Positions 29,829 through 39,060 of a stretch of 64,000 nt of DNA are shown piece after piece. The stretch is from Legionella sp. (GTDB lineage Bacteria > Pseudomonadota > Gammaproteobacteria > Legionellales > Legionellaceae): positions 27,914-91,913 of the forward strand of contig JAOATK010000006.1 in NCBI GenBank assembly GCA_030158115.1, written 5' to 3'. The stretch's first letter is position 1. Each line of letters starts with the position of its first letter. Both the position numbers and the translations under genes were made by a program. Under the pieces are notes generated by a model that was not told the DNA's origin, did no database searches, and saw nothing but the letters and a program-made list of their open reading frames with translations.

Positions 29829-31625
29829 CTAGTTTGAACGAAGAATTCGCTCTAACTCACCTTTGGCTTGGCGAGAAAAGTTAATAAAATCGCCTTCTTT
29901 TTCGAAGAATTCAAAGGATTGCAGCAAGGTAGCCTCGTCATGTTCTTCAAAGGCTTGGGCTTTCTTTTCAATCTCTTCGGGCTTGTAACCTAAAAATTTC
30001 ATAACTTGCTTTGTCATGGTTAATGACGACTCAAAGACCTCTCTAATAAAATAATCAACCCCTAGCTTATGTAATTCATAAGCATGGCGACGATTACGAG
30101 CGCGAGCGAATATTTTTAGGTTGGGGAATTCCTTTTTGGCCAAGCGCACTATTTTTAGATTAGCCTCCGCGTTTCCTACAGTGACTATCAATAATTTGGC
30201 ATGTTCTGCACCGGCACCTTTTAATAAATCCAGACGACTCGCATCCCCAAAATAACCAAAGTAACCAAATTTTCTTAGTAGCTCTACTTGCTCTGCATTA
30301 TTTTCTAATACCGTTATCTTGATATTCTCACCATTAAGAAAACGACCAATAATTTGTCCAAAACGCCCATACCCTGCAAGAATAATATCATTGGATTCAT
30401 TAATTGAATCGTAATTATTTTGTTCGGGTAATCGATTCATAATGCTTGGCAAAATAAGGCGATAGTAAAGCAACATTAAAAAGGGTGTAGCTAGCATAGA
30501 TAAAGCAACAACTAGTGTAAAAAATCCTGCAGTGGTCTGATTAATGACTTGGGTTGCACCGGCATACTGAAACAAAACAAAAGCAAACTCACTTCCCTGG
30601 GATAGTGCAAAAGCAAGACCTATCGCTTGAAAATTAGTTAAATCAAAAAAACGGCCTAAGAAAATTAGAATGGCTGCCTTGATGATTATTAAGACAACTA
30701 CAGCCGCAATAATTAAAGTGGCTTGTTGAGAGAAAAGCGAAAAATCCATCCCCATGCCGACTGAAATAAAAAATAATCCGAGTAATAATCCTTTAAAAGG
30801 CTGAATATCTGCTTCCACAGTATGTTTGTATTGAGAGTTAGCTAATACTACACCAGAAATAAAGGCACCTAAGGCTGGGGAGACACCAATTAAATTCATT
30901 AATAAGGTTGTTCCTACGACTAATGCAAGAGAAAAAGCAGTAAAGACTTCACGGAGGTTTGTTTTGGCAATCATCAAGAATAAATAACGTGATAAATAAT
31001 GACCGATAAAAATAATGGAACCAATAGCGCCGGTTACTAAAAGTGCATGTGCCCATCTAGGAAGGTTAAGAATGAAGGCGCTTTCACTTAGATTGATTTC
31101 AATATGGCTATTCAATTGCAATAAAGGAATAATAATTAAAATGGGAATGACGGCAATATCCTGGAATAACAAGACAGCAAAAGATGCTTCGCCCTCAGCT
31201 GTTTTGAACAAATTTTTTTCTTGCAGCATTTGTAATACTAAGGCAGTAGAGGAAATAGCTAGGGCCATACTTATCGCCAGGGTAGGGCGCCAATCATAAC
31301 CTAACATGATCCCAATACCAGCCAATAAAGAGGTGGTCAAAATAACTTGTAAACCACCTAAGCCTACAATTAATGTTCGTAGTTTCCACAGCATGGAGGG
31401 TTCGAGCTCCAAGCCAATGAGAAATAACATCATGATCACGCCAAATTCTGCAAAATGCATAATTTGCTGCGAGTTACCAATTAACTTTAAACCAAATGGA
31501 CCTATAAGTATTCCTACAATAAGGTAACCCAATACGGAACCCAGTTTAAAGCGACTGGCAATTGGAACCATAATGCTGGCTGCAGCAAGAAAAATAAAAA
31601 TATTGAGTAATATATTACCATTCAT
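29829..31625 (-). CDS. KefB/KefC-type cation/proton antiporter with TrkA-N domain
   Basis: A 598-residue CPA2-family exchanger. The N-terminal 390 residues form about 12-13 membrane helices, with [21 protein letters not shown], the [17 protein letters not shown] segment and the [10 protein letters not shown] helix typical of Kef/CPA2 proteins. A TrkA-N Rossmann domain starts near 410 ([19 protein letters not shown]) and ends near 530; a charged tail follows. KefC is gated by glutathione adducts, and this organism makes glutathione (gshA-gshB), but no KefF-type ancillary gene is adjacent. It overlaps the ychJ gene by four bases. Confidence 0.9.
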   Translation of the reverse strand: MNGNILLNIFIFLAAASIMVPIASRFKLGSVLGYLIVGILIGPFGLKLIGNSQQIMHFAEFGVIMMLFLIGLELEPSMLWKLRTLIVGLGGLQVILTTSLLAGIGIMLGYDWRPTLAISMALAISSTALVLQMLQEKNLFKTAEGEASFAVLLFQDIAVIPILIIIPLLQLNSHIEINLSESAFILNLPRWAHALLVTGAIGSIIFIGHYLSRYLFLMIAKTNLREVFTAFSLALVVGTTLLMNLIGVSPALGAFISGVVLANSQYKHTVEADIQPFKGLLLGLFFISVGMGMDFSLFSQQATLIIAAVVVLIIIKAAILIFLGRFFDLTNFQAIGLAFALSQGSEFAFVLFQYAGATQVINQTTAGFFTLVVALSMLATPFLMLLYYRLILPSIMNRLPEQNNYDSINESNDIILAGYGRFGQIIGRFLNGENIKITVLENNAEQVELLRKFGYFGYFGDASRLDLLKGAGAEHAKLLIVTVGNAEANLKIVRLAKKEFPNLKIFARARNRRHAYELHKLGVDYFIREVFESSLTMTKQVMKFLGYKPEEIEKKAQAFEEHDEATLLQSFEFFEKEGDFINFSRQAKGELERILRSN

Positions 31626-32104
31626 ATAGAAATCCTAGCGTGACAGTTTTTAAATTTTTTACCACTCCCACATGGGCAGGGATTATTACGGGCTATTTTA
31701 GTGGCTTTAAGGGATTCTTGCTGATTGATGCCATTGACATAAAACCAGCAGCCATTTTCTTTTTGAAACTCACTTGTCTCATGAATTTTTTTTATTTGAT
31801 CCTGCTCTATAAAACGCGCAATAAACTCTACAAAACCAATGTCGGAGTCAGTCGGCTGTGCCAGTATAACCTTTAAATCTAACCAGGTAATACTTTTAGC
31901 CCATTTTTCTGCTATTAATTCATCAAATCCAATTAATGCATTGTCTTTCATTGTCTTTTTAATGTAATCAATGCGCGCCAAACTGTAAGCAGTATATCGC
32001 GAGCGCATAAGTTGCTCGGGAGTTTGGGGGAGTTGTTTTTGCTCTAAGAATGGACCACAGCAATTTTTATAAGCTTTTTGTGAACTGCAAGGGCACAGGG
32101 ACAT
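31622..32104 (-). CDS. ychJ: YchJ-family protein with two SEC-C zinc motifs
   Basis: A 160-residue protein. The N-terminal [16 protein letters not shown] and C-terminal [12 protein letters not shown] are SEC-C zinc-binding motifs, also found at the SecA C-terminus. The central [21 protein letters not shown] is the YchJ core. Function is not established. The ATG at 32104 fits the E. coli YchJ start; a six-residue longer form is less likely. It overlaps the antiporter gene by four bases, so the two are probably one transcript. Confidence 0.88.
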   Translation of the reverse strand: MSLCPCSSQKAYKNCCGPFLEQKQLPQTPEQLMRSRYTAYSLARIDYIKKTMKDNALIGFDELIAEKWAKSITWLDLKVILAQPTDSDIGFVEFIARFIEQDQIKKIHETSEFQKENGCWFYVNGINQQESLKATKIARNNPCPCGSGKKFKNCHARISI

Positions 32105-32176
32105 AGGGTTATCTCTTGTCACAAACGATGAGTATTAGTTTATCTTAAAATGAGGGGATGTGTATTGGCAGTATTT

Positions 32177-32203
32177 GCCCCAGATAGATAACTATCTTGG
32201 GGC
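32177..32203 (-). terminator. Hairpin downstream of the 60-residue gene
   Basis: GCCCCAGATAG pairs with CTATCTTGGGGC with a single bulge and a four-base loop. It starts 17 bases past the stop of the minus-strand 60-residue gene. No T-run follows. The strand also reads CCAAGATAGT, shared with the hairpins at 6472 and 29796, though ten bases could match by chance. Confidence 0.5.
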
Positions 32204-32220
32204 ATGGGTGTGTTCGGTGT

Positions 32221-32403
32221 TTATGGAGAAGGGGGCGCGTTTTCATTATGGCCTTCATTAACCGTATCCAGCGTTGTATTTAGATCGCGTGAAGAGGTTT
32301 TTCTTAGAAACTGTGGTTTTTGAGCGGCTAATTTTTTTGCCAACTCATCATTTCCTTCAGTTTTTGGGGTGTTATTCTCTTTGTTTGGAAAAAATTTAAG
32401 CAT
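32221..32403 (-). CDS. Hypothetical 60-residue hydrophilic protein
   Basis: AGGAG sits eight bases before the ATG. The product (MLKFFPNKENNTPKTEG...) is hydrophilic, with a charged middle and a Pro-rich end (NENAPPSP); it probably lacks stable structure. No family is recognised. A hairpin follows its stop. The good ribosome-binding site is the main argument for a real gene. Confidence 0.5.
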   Translation of the reverse strand: MLKFFPNKENNTPKTEGNDELAKKLAAQKPQFLRKTSSRDLNTTLDTVNEGHNENAPPSP

Positions 32404-32649
32404 AAAAACTCCTGGGATGGGTAAGATTTAAAATTTACTTAGGTATTCAAATTTTAAGCAATAATTAAATATTGTCAAGTTATTAATAATGCTGCTCAAT
32501 ATTTGGCTTTTTCAAATTAAAGGGCTTGATGAATGACCTACAGCACTATAAGGCTCACTGATTTTTTGAAACAATATTGACAAAAAAAGCAAACCATGGA
32601 CAATTCATAGGAAAGTACGGTATCAGTATTTATTGATTAAGGTAAAAGA

Positions 32650-33501
32650 ATGAACTCTTATTTATTAGCACAAAACATGGATGAAATTAATCAACAAGAT
32701 TGTATTGATTTCGTAGAGGATGGGAAGGTCTTATTTTTTCCTGAGCACACTTTTTCTGATGTGGACCCTAATTTGTTATCTGAAACAATTTTAGATGGTA
32801 GTCGTAAAAACATCAGTTATGATAGATCACGCAAGGCCTTAAGCGCTTATAAAAGAGAAATCATAGGCTTGGACGCTAAACTCATCCAGATGATGCACGG
32901 TTATGCTGATTTTGCATATCAATTAATTGAACAGACACTACCTTCTTATATTCCGCATTTACAATGGGGAAGAACAAGCTTTAGACCTGCACAAATTGAT
33001 GGACGGGTTAGTTCCAAACGAAAAGATGATACACGTTTGCATGTGGATTCATTTTCTGCCAGCCCTGTTAATGGATTAAGAATTTTGCGGGTTTTTTGTA
33101 ATATTAATCCCAATAATGAACCACGCGTATGGAATCTTGGCGAACCTTTTCCAAAAGTCCTTGCCCGTTTTTCCCCTGAAATACCACCTTATAGCAAAAT
33201 AAAGGCTCATCTTTTAAAGTTAATCAAAGCCACAAAAAAATTACGCCCACCTTATGATCACTACATGTTGCACTTGCATGATACGATGAAGCGAGATGAT
33301 GCTTATCAAGCAGAGGTTGAAAAAACACAAGTAGATTTTCCTGCACAAAGTACTTGGATTGTGTTCACTGATCAGGTATCCCATGCGGCACTTAGCGGAC
33401 AGCATTTACTGGAGCAGACATTTTATCTTCCTGCAGACAAAATGGCTAACCCCAAGCATTCACCTTTGAATCAATGGAGAGCCATTCATCCAAAGGTTTA
33501 G
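32650..33501 (+). CDS. kdoO: Kdo hydroxylase family dioxygenase
   Basis: KdoO hydroxylates Kdo in the LPS inner core to the Ko sugar, using Fe(II) and 2-oxoglutarate. The 283-residue protein has the iron-binding HVD at 131-133 within TRLHVDSFSASPVNGLRILRVF, and a distal His in VFTDQVSHAALSG. The WGRTSFRPAQI stretch is also typical of the family. AAGGT precedes the ATG. It stands alone, upstream of the accessory cluster. About 20 bases at its 3' end resemble the flank of the duplicated gene at 37418. Confidence 0.85.
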   Translation: MNSYLLAQNMDEINQQDCIDFVEDGKVLFFPEHTFSDVDPNLLSETILDGSRKNISYDRSRKALSAYKREIIGLDAKLIQMMHGYADFAYQLIEQTLPSYIPHLQWGRTSFRPAQIDGRVSSKRKDDTRLHVDSFSASPVNGLRILRVFCNINPNNEPRVWNLGEPFPKVLARFSPEIPPYSKIKAHLLKLIKATKKLRPPYDHYMLHLHDTMKRDDAYQAEVEKTQVDFPAQSTWIVFTDQVSHAALSGQHLLEQTFYLPADKMANPKHSPLNQWRAIHPKV

Positions 33502-33513
33502 TCCAATACTCTA

Positions 33514-34020
33514 TTATGGATTGTGTGATAGCTCTAAGACACTAGGTTCGTAACTAGTACGCCTCATTTTATTTGGATTGCCAAAGAATGTTTGATCAGT
33601 TTCAGCGCTTCTTTTACGTCTAGGAGTACTTTCTGGCATATGGTTTGTTTTTCTTGAGCCTGGTAAAGGCAGAAAACCAGCCTGCCCATGCCTAAGTTCC
33701 TCTTCTTTTGAGTTATCTTCAGACTCAAGATTAAGATCCTCAAAAAAAAGCTCATTAAAAGGTGCTTCAGTCTCAAGACGGTGAGTAGCTGGTCCGGCGC
33801 TTCTCTCGCTTTGATTAAAAATTTCAGAGAGCTCCTCGTCTTCGCTAATGTCCATGCTGTGATTCTCATCTTCACTCACGTCCATGTCATCACTTTCATC
33901 TTCCACAGTTCTAAAAATAGAGAATGCGGCTAAAAGTGGAGTGCATCGGCTTGAGGCAGAAAAAGCCAGTCCTGAATCCGACCGAGAGGTGCTTGTTGAC
34001 CTGATTAAACTATTTTCCAT
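33514..34020 (-). CDS. Orphan acidic/basic protein, paralogue of 37418-37903
   Basis: A 168-residue low-complexity protein. The N-terminus is Ser-rich, the middle strongly acidic (DESDDMDVSEDENHSMDISEDEE), and the C-terminus basic (TPRRKRSAETDQTFFGNPNKMRRTSYEPS). The C-terminal 30 residues match the paralogue at about 70 percent. The RRKRS and KMRR stretches look like nuclear-localisation signals, and the acidic block resembles eukaryotic acidic tracts. No enzymatic motif. TTGGAA precedes the ATG. Export to a host cell is possible, not shown. Confidence 0.65.
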   Translation of the reverse strand: MENSLIRSTSTSRSDSGLAFSASSRCTPLLAAFSIFRTVEDESDDMDVSEDENHSMDISEDEELSEIFNQSERSAGPATHRLETEAPFNELFFEDLNLESEDNSKEEELRHGQAGFLPLPGSRKTNHMPESTPRRKRSAETDQTFFGNPNKMRRTSYEPSVLELSHNP

Positions 34021-34205
34021 TAAGATTCCAATTGTAAAATAAAATATAAAGACTTACTTATGATCAAACTTTAATCATTTTTGATAGGGGTGTCAAGGAA
34101 TTATAATAAAAACGAGCATTATTCAATCCAATTGTTTCTAAAAAAACTTATTTTCAAAAAAAATTAAGCGGTGCTAGAGTAGAACGGTTACGCGGCCAGA
34201 GCTTG

Positions 34206-34380
34206 AACTTTTAAGGAAGTCGCTTCGCTCCAGCTGTTGGGTTTCGCTGCGCTTAACACCAACCTACATTGATTGATGATCACACCCAATCTCTTTTTAA
34301 ATTTTTACGTAGGTTGGCGTTAAGCGCAGCGAAATCCAACAGCTGGAGCGAAGCGACCCCATTACTATTTCTTAAAAGTT
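34206..34380. repeat. 175-bp palindromic element (MITE/REP-like)
   Basis: The left arm (34206-34267) and right arm (34309-34380) are complementary. A 48-bp core has two mismatches, and both ends share AACTTTTAAG. The right arm carries a ten-base insert. Inner sequence GTAGGTTGGCGTTAAGCGCA is a style seen in palindromes across many bacteria. It fills most of the 369-base gap (34021-34389) and ends nine bases from the LRR gene stop. The remaining 185 bases (34021-34205) are AT-rich with nothing recognised beyond the promoter region of the 168-residue gene. Confidence 0.85.
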
Positions 34381-34389
34381 CCCACTTCC

Positions 34390-36621
34390 CTAAGTCAGGC
34401 CATGCCCCGATTCAGGTGATTGCCCCGAGTCAGGCGAGCTTTCCTCTGACGAAGGCGCTTTAAAAAAAGCAGCGGATGAGGCACTTGCTTGAGCGCTAGG
34501 AATGGCCGCGATTTTTTTCTCCAACAACTCCATGAGAGACACCGGGATAGCGAAGCGAACGGCATGGAAAGGAGTTTCCTCATCCAACTGCAAACGAGTA
34601 TGGAGTTGAATGAGAAAAGCTGGCTCTAATGCTTCACCGTATTTGGTTTGCAAGGATGCAATAAATTGTTCTTGATCTTTTTCAGGAATATTCAGCGTGG
34701 CTAAGAGTTCCCCATTTTTTTCCTCAAGAGCGCCGTCTATAAACAATTGATTACAAGCTTCCTGTAGAGCATTCGCATTGGTCTCATCAATCCGTTGTTC
34801 AAAAAAAGCACGAACAAACCCATCTAGCTCTTGATTAATGATATCGAGAGTAAGTAGTTGAAACAGGGGATGTCCCAAAACGGATTGAAATAAGCGTCGT
34901 TTGACACCAGAGTAGCAGCTAGGTTTATCGCCTTGATTGGTATTATCGTATTCTGCACCTGCTTGATTTCGCTCATCCCAATTATGCGCTCTGTTAATAT
35001 GGCAAAGTTCATTAATAAAATGTTCAAATCGTGTTTCAATGGTATAACCATTTAGAGCAGGGATTTCCTCATCAATTGCGGCCAGATACATCAGCGCAAT
35101 CAAAGGGTTATATTCTTCAAAGGTTGACCATCGTTCAGTATGGGCATCATTGACATAAACATAGGAGGCCTGTGCATCCATCCAATAATTAGGTTTGGAT
35201 AGATAGCGAAGTGCTGTATGGTCTGGATGAACATGATAGGCTTGTTTGGCGCGTTGTTGTTCTGTTGCAGTTAAGGTTGGAAGAAGCGCTGCAAAGCCTT
35301 CTTCACCTAGCCAGTCTAGAGGTAATTCCAGCTCACTTTGGTCATCACGAACCAGCATAGCAGGGTGGTCTTTATAACGGGCCTTTAAATGCTCTAGAAG
35401 CCTCTCAATCACCACAGCACTCCCACCAAGGTCTTCAATCGCTGGTGTGTAGTGAGCAATTGCCTTTTCAAGACGCTTGCTTTCTCCGACACTCAAGGCG
35501 GTCATCGCAGACTCGCGATTTCGGGCTAGTTGTCGAAGATTTAACCCTCCCTTTGCAATACCCGCATACATGCCATTTTCCTGGGCTAGCGCAAGAACCG
35601 CAGGGACATTTAAAAGAAGACTAGCAGCCTCTTGATTACCAATGCTTAATGCCAACTGAAGTAACTCATTGGATTGACCCTCATTGACAGCGGTATGTAA
35701 TAAGGCTTTTACCTGAGGGATGTTCATAAGAAAAAGTAACTCATCCCGTAATGCACCATTATTTTGACGAATTAAATTACGAATCATATAAAAACATAAT
35801 TTTGCTTCATCAGGTTCTCTTATTTCAAGAACCACTTCAGGATTTGTTGCTTGAGCGGTGTGTAGCTGGGCTAATTTTTCTGTAATAAAATCACTGACAA
35901 CTCTACCATACTCTTGTGTGTTGGGCTCAATGCGATTGAATACTACAGGGAAACGACAGACGTATTTTAAGAGCTCTGTGTTGCATCCAGAAAAAGCAGC
36001 AAAACCAACCTCCCTCACACTTGAGGGAATTGTTAATGAATTTAAGTTGTTGCAACCAGAAAATGCCCCATGACCAATACTGGTGACGCCCTCAGGAATG
36101 GTGATTGAGGTTAAGCTGCTGCAATCTTTAAATATCCAATCACCAATAGTGGAGACGCTCTCAGGAATAGTGATTGAGGTTAAGTCGCTGCAACCATAAA
36201 ATGCCCAGTCACCAATACTAGTGACACCCTCAGGAATGGTGATTAAGGTTAAGCTGCTGCAATCAGCAAATGCCTCACGACCAATACTGGTGACGCCCTC
36301 AGGAATGGTGATTGAGGTTAAGCTGCTGCAATCAGCAAATGCCGCACAACCAATACTGGTGACGCTCCTAGGAATGGTGATTGAGGTTAAGCTGCTGCAA
36401 TCAGCAAATGCCGTATCACCAATACTGGTGACGCCCTCAGGAATGGTGATTGAGGTTAAGCTGCTGCAACCAATAAACGCCCCATCACCAATGCTGGTGA
36501 CCCCCTCAGGAATGGTGATTGAGGTTGAGCTCCTGTGACTCTCAAATTCACCGCCATCCACACTCTGAGAATCTGGTGTTTCCTTGTAGCTAATGAGTAT
36601 GTCGTTTTGAATTTGGAACAT
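34390..36621 (-). CDS. Large BspA-type leucine-rich-repeat protein
   Basis: A 743-residue protein. Residues 34-217 are eight 23-residue LRR_5 (BspA/TpLRR) repeats of the form SITIPEGVTSIGDGAFxxCSSLT, a type found on protozoan and bacterial surface or effector proteins. The remaining 525 residues are helical, with an unknown domain including CYSGVKRRLFQSVLGHPLF. The end is rich in Ser, Glu, Pro and Gly (SSEESSPDSGQSPESGHGL), like the glutamate block of Dot/Icm substrates. There is no signal peptide or membrane segment. GAGG precedes the ATG. A cytosolic effector for host protein binding is the best guess. Confidence 0.78.
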   Translation of the reverse strand: MFQIQNDILISYKETPDSQSVDGGEFESHRSSTSITIPEGVTSIGDGAFIGCSSLTSITIPEGVTSIGDTAFADCSSLTSITIPRSVTSIGCAAFADCSSLTSITIPEGVTSIGREAFADCSSLTLITIPEGVTSIGDWAFYGCSDLTSITIPESVSTIGDWIFKDCSSLTSITIPEGVTSIGHGAFSGCNNLNSLTIPSSVREVGFAAFSGCNTELLKYVCRFPVVFNRIEPNTQEYGRVVSDFITEKLAQLHTAQATNPEVVLEIREPDEAKLCFYMIRNLIRQNNGALRDELLFLMNIPQVKALLHTAVNEGQSNELLQLALSIGNQEAASLLLNVPAVLALAQENGMYAGIAKGGLNLRQLARNRESAMTALSVGESKRLEKAIAHYTPAIEDLGGSAVVIERLLEHLKARYKDHPAMLVRDDQSELELPLDWLGEEGFAALLPTLTATEQQRAKQAYHVHPDHTALRYLSKPNYWMDAQASYVYVNDAHTERWSTFEEYNPLIALMYLAAIDEEIPALNGYTIETRFEHFINELCHINRAHNWDERNQAGAEYDNTNQGDKPSCYSGVKRRLFQSVLGHPLFQLLTLDIINQELDGFVRAFFEQRIDETNANALQEACNQLFIDGALEEKNGELLATLNIPEKDQEQFIASLQTKYGEALEPAFLIQLHTRLQLDEETPFHAVRFAIPVSLMELLEKKIAAIPSAQASASSAAFFKAPSSEESSPDSGQSPESGHGLT
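35971..36522 (-). repeat. Eight 69-bp tandem repeats inside the LRR gene
   Basis: Units are exactly 69 bases, recurring for example at 36089, 36157-36158, 36226, 36295, 36364, 36433 and 36502. Inner units are nearly identical in DNA, outer ones less so. This points to recent unit gain or loss by recombination. Confidence 0.9.
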
Positions 36622-36816
36622 ATTGAAATCCTCGGTATCGAATTTTTTTATTCAATTATAGGTGCGGTTAGGTTAAATATCAATCAGACTATTTTTTTAA
36701 AGCACACCTATTTCAAAACAATACAAATATCAGCATATAGGTTGCTGTTAATGGAGACTACCCCATTTGATTTCCAGCTTAGGGCTTAAAAAACTCATCG
36801 CCACGTCCTTGAATTA

Positions 36817-37233
36817 TTATCGATTGTGCATTGTTAGTACATCATTCCCGTCAATTATATCTGCTCCAGGGAAGGTTCTTCCTATATATCCTTTAATAGT
36901 CTCAAGATCGTCTTTGTTTATAAATACGCCGCTGATTTTAGAATCTTGTTCATTTGTTGTAAACCTATGATCTTGATCCAATAAATACGGCACAATAGGG
37001 TTGTTGATTTGGTTTTGTCCTGTTCCTTTATTAGAGGCAGCAAAGAATTCAGGAGCACGAGATTCATATGAGTCAGCAGAATTTCTCGAATGTGCACCAA
37101 ATTCTGTGATTAAATTAATTAAAGCATTTTTAGAGGAGCATGTTAGATGAACATGTGCAACATTTTTTACAAGCCCGTTCAACGAACCAAAATCTACAGG
37201 ACAGTCTGAGGCTTCAGTAATAGTAAATAGCAT
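36817..37233 (-). CDS. Hypothetical 138-residue protein
   Basis: The ATG at 37233 has GGAG eight bases upstream. The soluble protein starts MLFTITEASDCPVDFGSLNGLV, with no signal or membrane segment. The ending KGYIGRTFPGADIIDGNDVLTMHNR is unremarkable. No family is recognised. It sits between the LRR gene and the second paralogue, all on the minus strand, with about 195 bases before the LRR start. It is part of the same orphan cluster. Confidence 0.5.
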   Translation of the reverse strand: MLFTITEASDCPVDFGSLNGLVKNVAHVHLTCSSKNALINLITEFGAHSRNSADSYESRAPEFFAASNKGTGQNQINNPIVPYLLDQDHRFTTNEQDSKISGVFINKDDLETIKGYIGRTFPGADIIDGNDVLTMHNR

Positions 37234-37417
37234 TATATTATACTCCAAGTTAAATTAATGCTTAATTATAGCACATTAATAGCATTAAAAAACCATCTTA
37301 CAACATTAATTTCCTGATGTTGGGCTCAGAGGATATCGTCTAATTTTAATTTTTGCATTTGCGCGACGATTAAAAAGCAATCAGGGCAACCTCTATCCAG
37401 AGGTTTGATCAAATACC

Positions 37418-37903
37418 CTATTGTGGATTGAGTGATAGTGCTGAGTCGCTAGGTTCGTAGGTGGTGCGTCTCATTTTATTTGGATGTTCAAAAAATGTTT
37501 GATCACTTTCAGACCCTCTTTTGCGACTTGGAGCATATTCTGGTACTGGTGTTGCTTTTCTCGTGCCTTCTGGTACGACTAAAGCTGCTAGCTGTTGTTT
37601 AAGCTCTTTTTCTGTGTCTTCTGGAATAATATGAAGAGCACGAAAAAAAACATAACTTAAATGGTCATTATCAGTAGAAGAGGCGGGACTAGGAGCCTCT
37701 GTATCCATGGCATCACCAGGAAAAATTTTACCAAGCTCATTGTCATCGCTATTGTCTTTGTTTTTAGTGCTATCATCTAGTTCTAAAGCACCAAAAAATG
37801 ATAAGACTTCTGGATTCCTGGGAGTCCATCGGCTTGGAGAAGGAGAAGCTAGCTCTGAATCAGGTCGAGAGAGTATTTTTAGTTGAGCAAAAGGATGGTA
37901 CAT
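37418..37903 (-). CDS. Orphan acidic/basic protein, paralogue of 33514-34020
   Basis: A 161-residue protein from the ATG with GGA seven bases upstream. It shares with its paralogue an SRPDSELAS/SRSDSGLAF start, an acidic middle (DDSTKNKDNSDDNELGKIF) and the basic end SRKRGSESDQTFFEHPNKMRRTTYEPS. DNA similarity runs past both gene ends: the 3' flank (GGATTGxGTGATAG) and the 5' flank (TTCCAA...AAAATATAA) match. The middle differs much more than the C-terminus, so the C-terminal block is the constrained part. Function unknown. Confidence 0.65.
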   Translation of the reverse strand: MYHPFAQLKILSRPDSELASPSPSRWTPRNPEVLSFFGALELDDSTKNKDNSDDNELGKIFPGDAMDTEAPSPASSTDNDHLSYVFFRALHIIPEDTEKELKQQLAALVVPEGTRKATPVPEYAPSRKRGSESDQTFFEHPNKMRRTTYEPSDSALSLNPQ

Positions 37904-38049
37904 AAAATTCCAAATTAGTTGATAAAATATAACCCCGCATATTATGCGCAAATTTTACCCATGCATTCGTCTGGTGTCAAATAATGTACAAGAAAACCCT
38001 GTATTTTAGTTAGATCGTTAGCCGTTTTTTTTAAATGACTAACGTTCAG

Positions 38050-38328
38050 TTAGTGTATTAAAGTTGAGTCTTGCAGTTCTTCAATCATAAAAGCTAATTT
38101 TTTACTCACACTTACGTTACTGTTTTTTAATGCGCTAACTAAATGTTTTTTCGCTTGCAACGGGTTTAGGTGATTGAAATAAATAGATTCTGCTATCTCA
38201 GTAAGAAAACAATCCGTATTCAATTCTTTGGATTTGCAAATGAATTGTTCTGCTTGAGGAAAATTTTCTTTAACTAAATTCACCGCTTTATCCAAATCGC
38301 CTTGATCGTGCAGCAGTTGGTTACTCAC
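38050..38328 (-). CDS. Hypothetical 92-residue helical protein
   Basis: The start is a GTG with AAAGGA nine bases upstream. The protein (MSNQLLHDQGDLDKAVNLVKENFPQ...) is soluble and predicted helical, with residues such as CKSKELNTDCF in the middle. No family is recognised. It lies between the second paralogue and a divergent membrane-protein gene. Codon use looks like that of its neighbours. Confidence 0.45.
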   Translation of the reverse strand: MSNQLLHDQGDLDKAVNLVKENFPQAEQFICKSKELNTDCFLTEIAESIYFNHLNPLQAKKHLVSALKNSNVSVSKKLAFMIEELQDSTLIH

Positions 38329-38509
38329 TGTCAGGCGTCCTTTTAAGTAGAGGTTGTAAAAAACTTCAACACTATAAGACCAACTTATAAAAAAGGCAAA
38401 ATATTTATTTTAATCGCATTGATCTCAATAGGCCGGGCCGTATTTTCTTTTGATAAATCCAGAGGTTATGAGCTACAATTCGCCAGTTGTTTTCATTTTT
38501 GGAGGCTAT

Positions 38510-39037
38510 ATGTTGGGTTTGGTCAATGAGAAGGAGTTTGGAGAGGTTTTCGATGGTTATTCTTCTCATTTTTTAGATACTACGAAACTTATTTCTCGCA
38601 AAGGATGGAGTACTTATCGCAAACGCATGAATTTTTTTACACCTTATAAAAATGGTGCTCATCTCGCTGGAGAGCTAATAGCCCCTGTGCTTTATCCAGC
38701 ATATGGACTAGTTCTAAGTGCTGTTTCTTTAATTGTTACGCCTTTCGCTGCTCTTATAGGCTTGGGATGTTTGCTGTTTGCAGGGGGAGCTACTTTGTTT
38801 GGATATAAGGGACAAGGTAATCGGGCTCTAGATTGTGCAAATTTAGCATTTGCATTTTCAGGCATTTCACTTCTTACTGCAATTATTTCCGCGATATTAG
38901 GTTTATTAAGTTTTTTTAATAGTCTTGCCTCATTGCTGACTCGTTCGATCACCACTTTGGTTAGTTTAGGTTCTCCTAACTCAGAGGTTTCTAATGATGG
39001 TATAAATGCTGAAGCACCTCTAGGAATTACTCCTTAA
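38510..39037 (+). CDS. Hypothetical membrane protein
   Basis: A 175-residue protein from the ATG with TGGAGG five bases upstream; a longer form from 38450 (TTG) lacks such a site. The N-terminal 60 residues are soluble (MLGLVNEKEFGEVFDGYSS...), followed by two or three hydrophobic segments (YGLVLSAVSLIVTPFAALIGLGCLLFAGG and ISLLTAIISAILGLLSFF). The C-terminus is polar. No family is recognised. Two hydrophobic hairpins in an otherwise soluble protein also suit effectors that insert into host membranes. Confidence 0.55.
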   Translation: MLGLVNEKEFGEVFDGYSSHFLDTTKLISRKGWSTYRKRMNFFTPYKNGAHLAGELIAPVLYPAYGLVLSAVSLIVTPFAALIGLGCLLFAGGATLFGYKGQGNRALDCANLAFAFSGISLLTAIISAILGLLSFFNSLASLLTRSITTLVSLGSPNSEVSNDGINAEAPLGITP

Positions 39038-39060
39038 AAATTACATTAGGCTAAGAAAAA

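Noticed and set aside
35971..36522. CRISPR-like regular repeats
   Set aside because: Units are continuous 69-base coding repeats with no spacers.
36221..36538. Plus-strand open frame of repeating MTPSGMVIEVKLLQSANA units
   Set aside because: It is the antisense reading of the LRR repeats; no ribosome-binding site and the minus-strand frame explains it.
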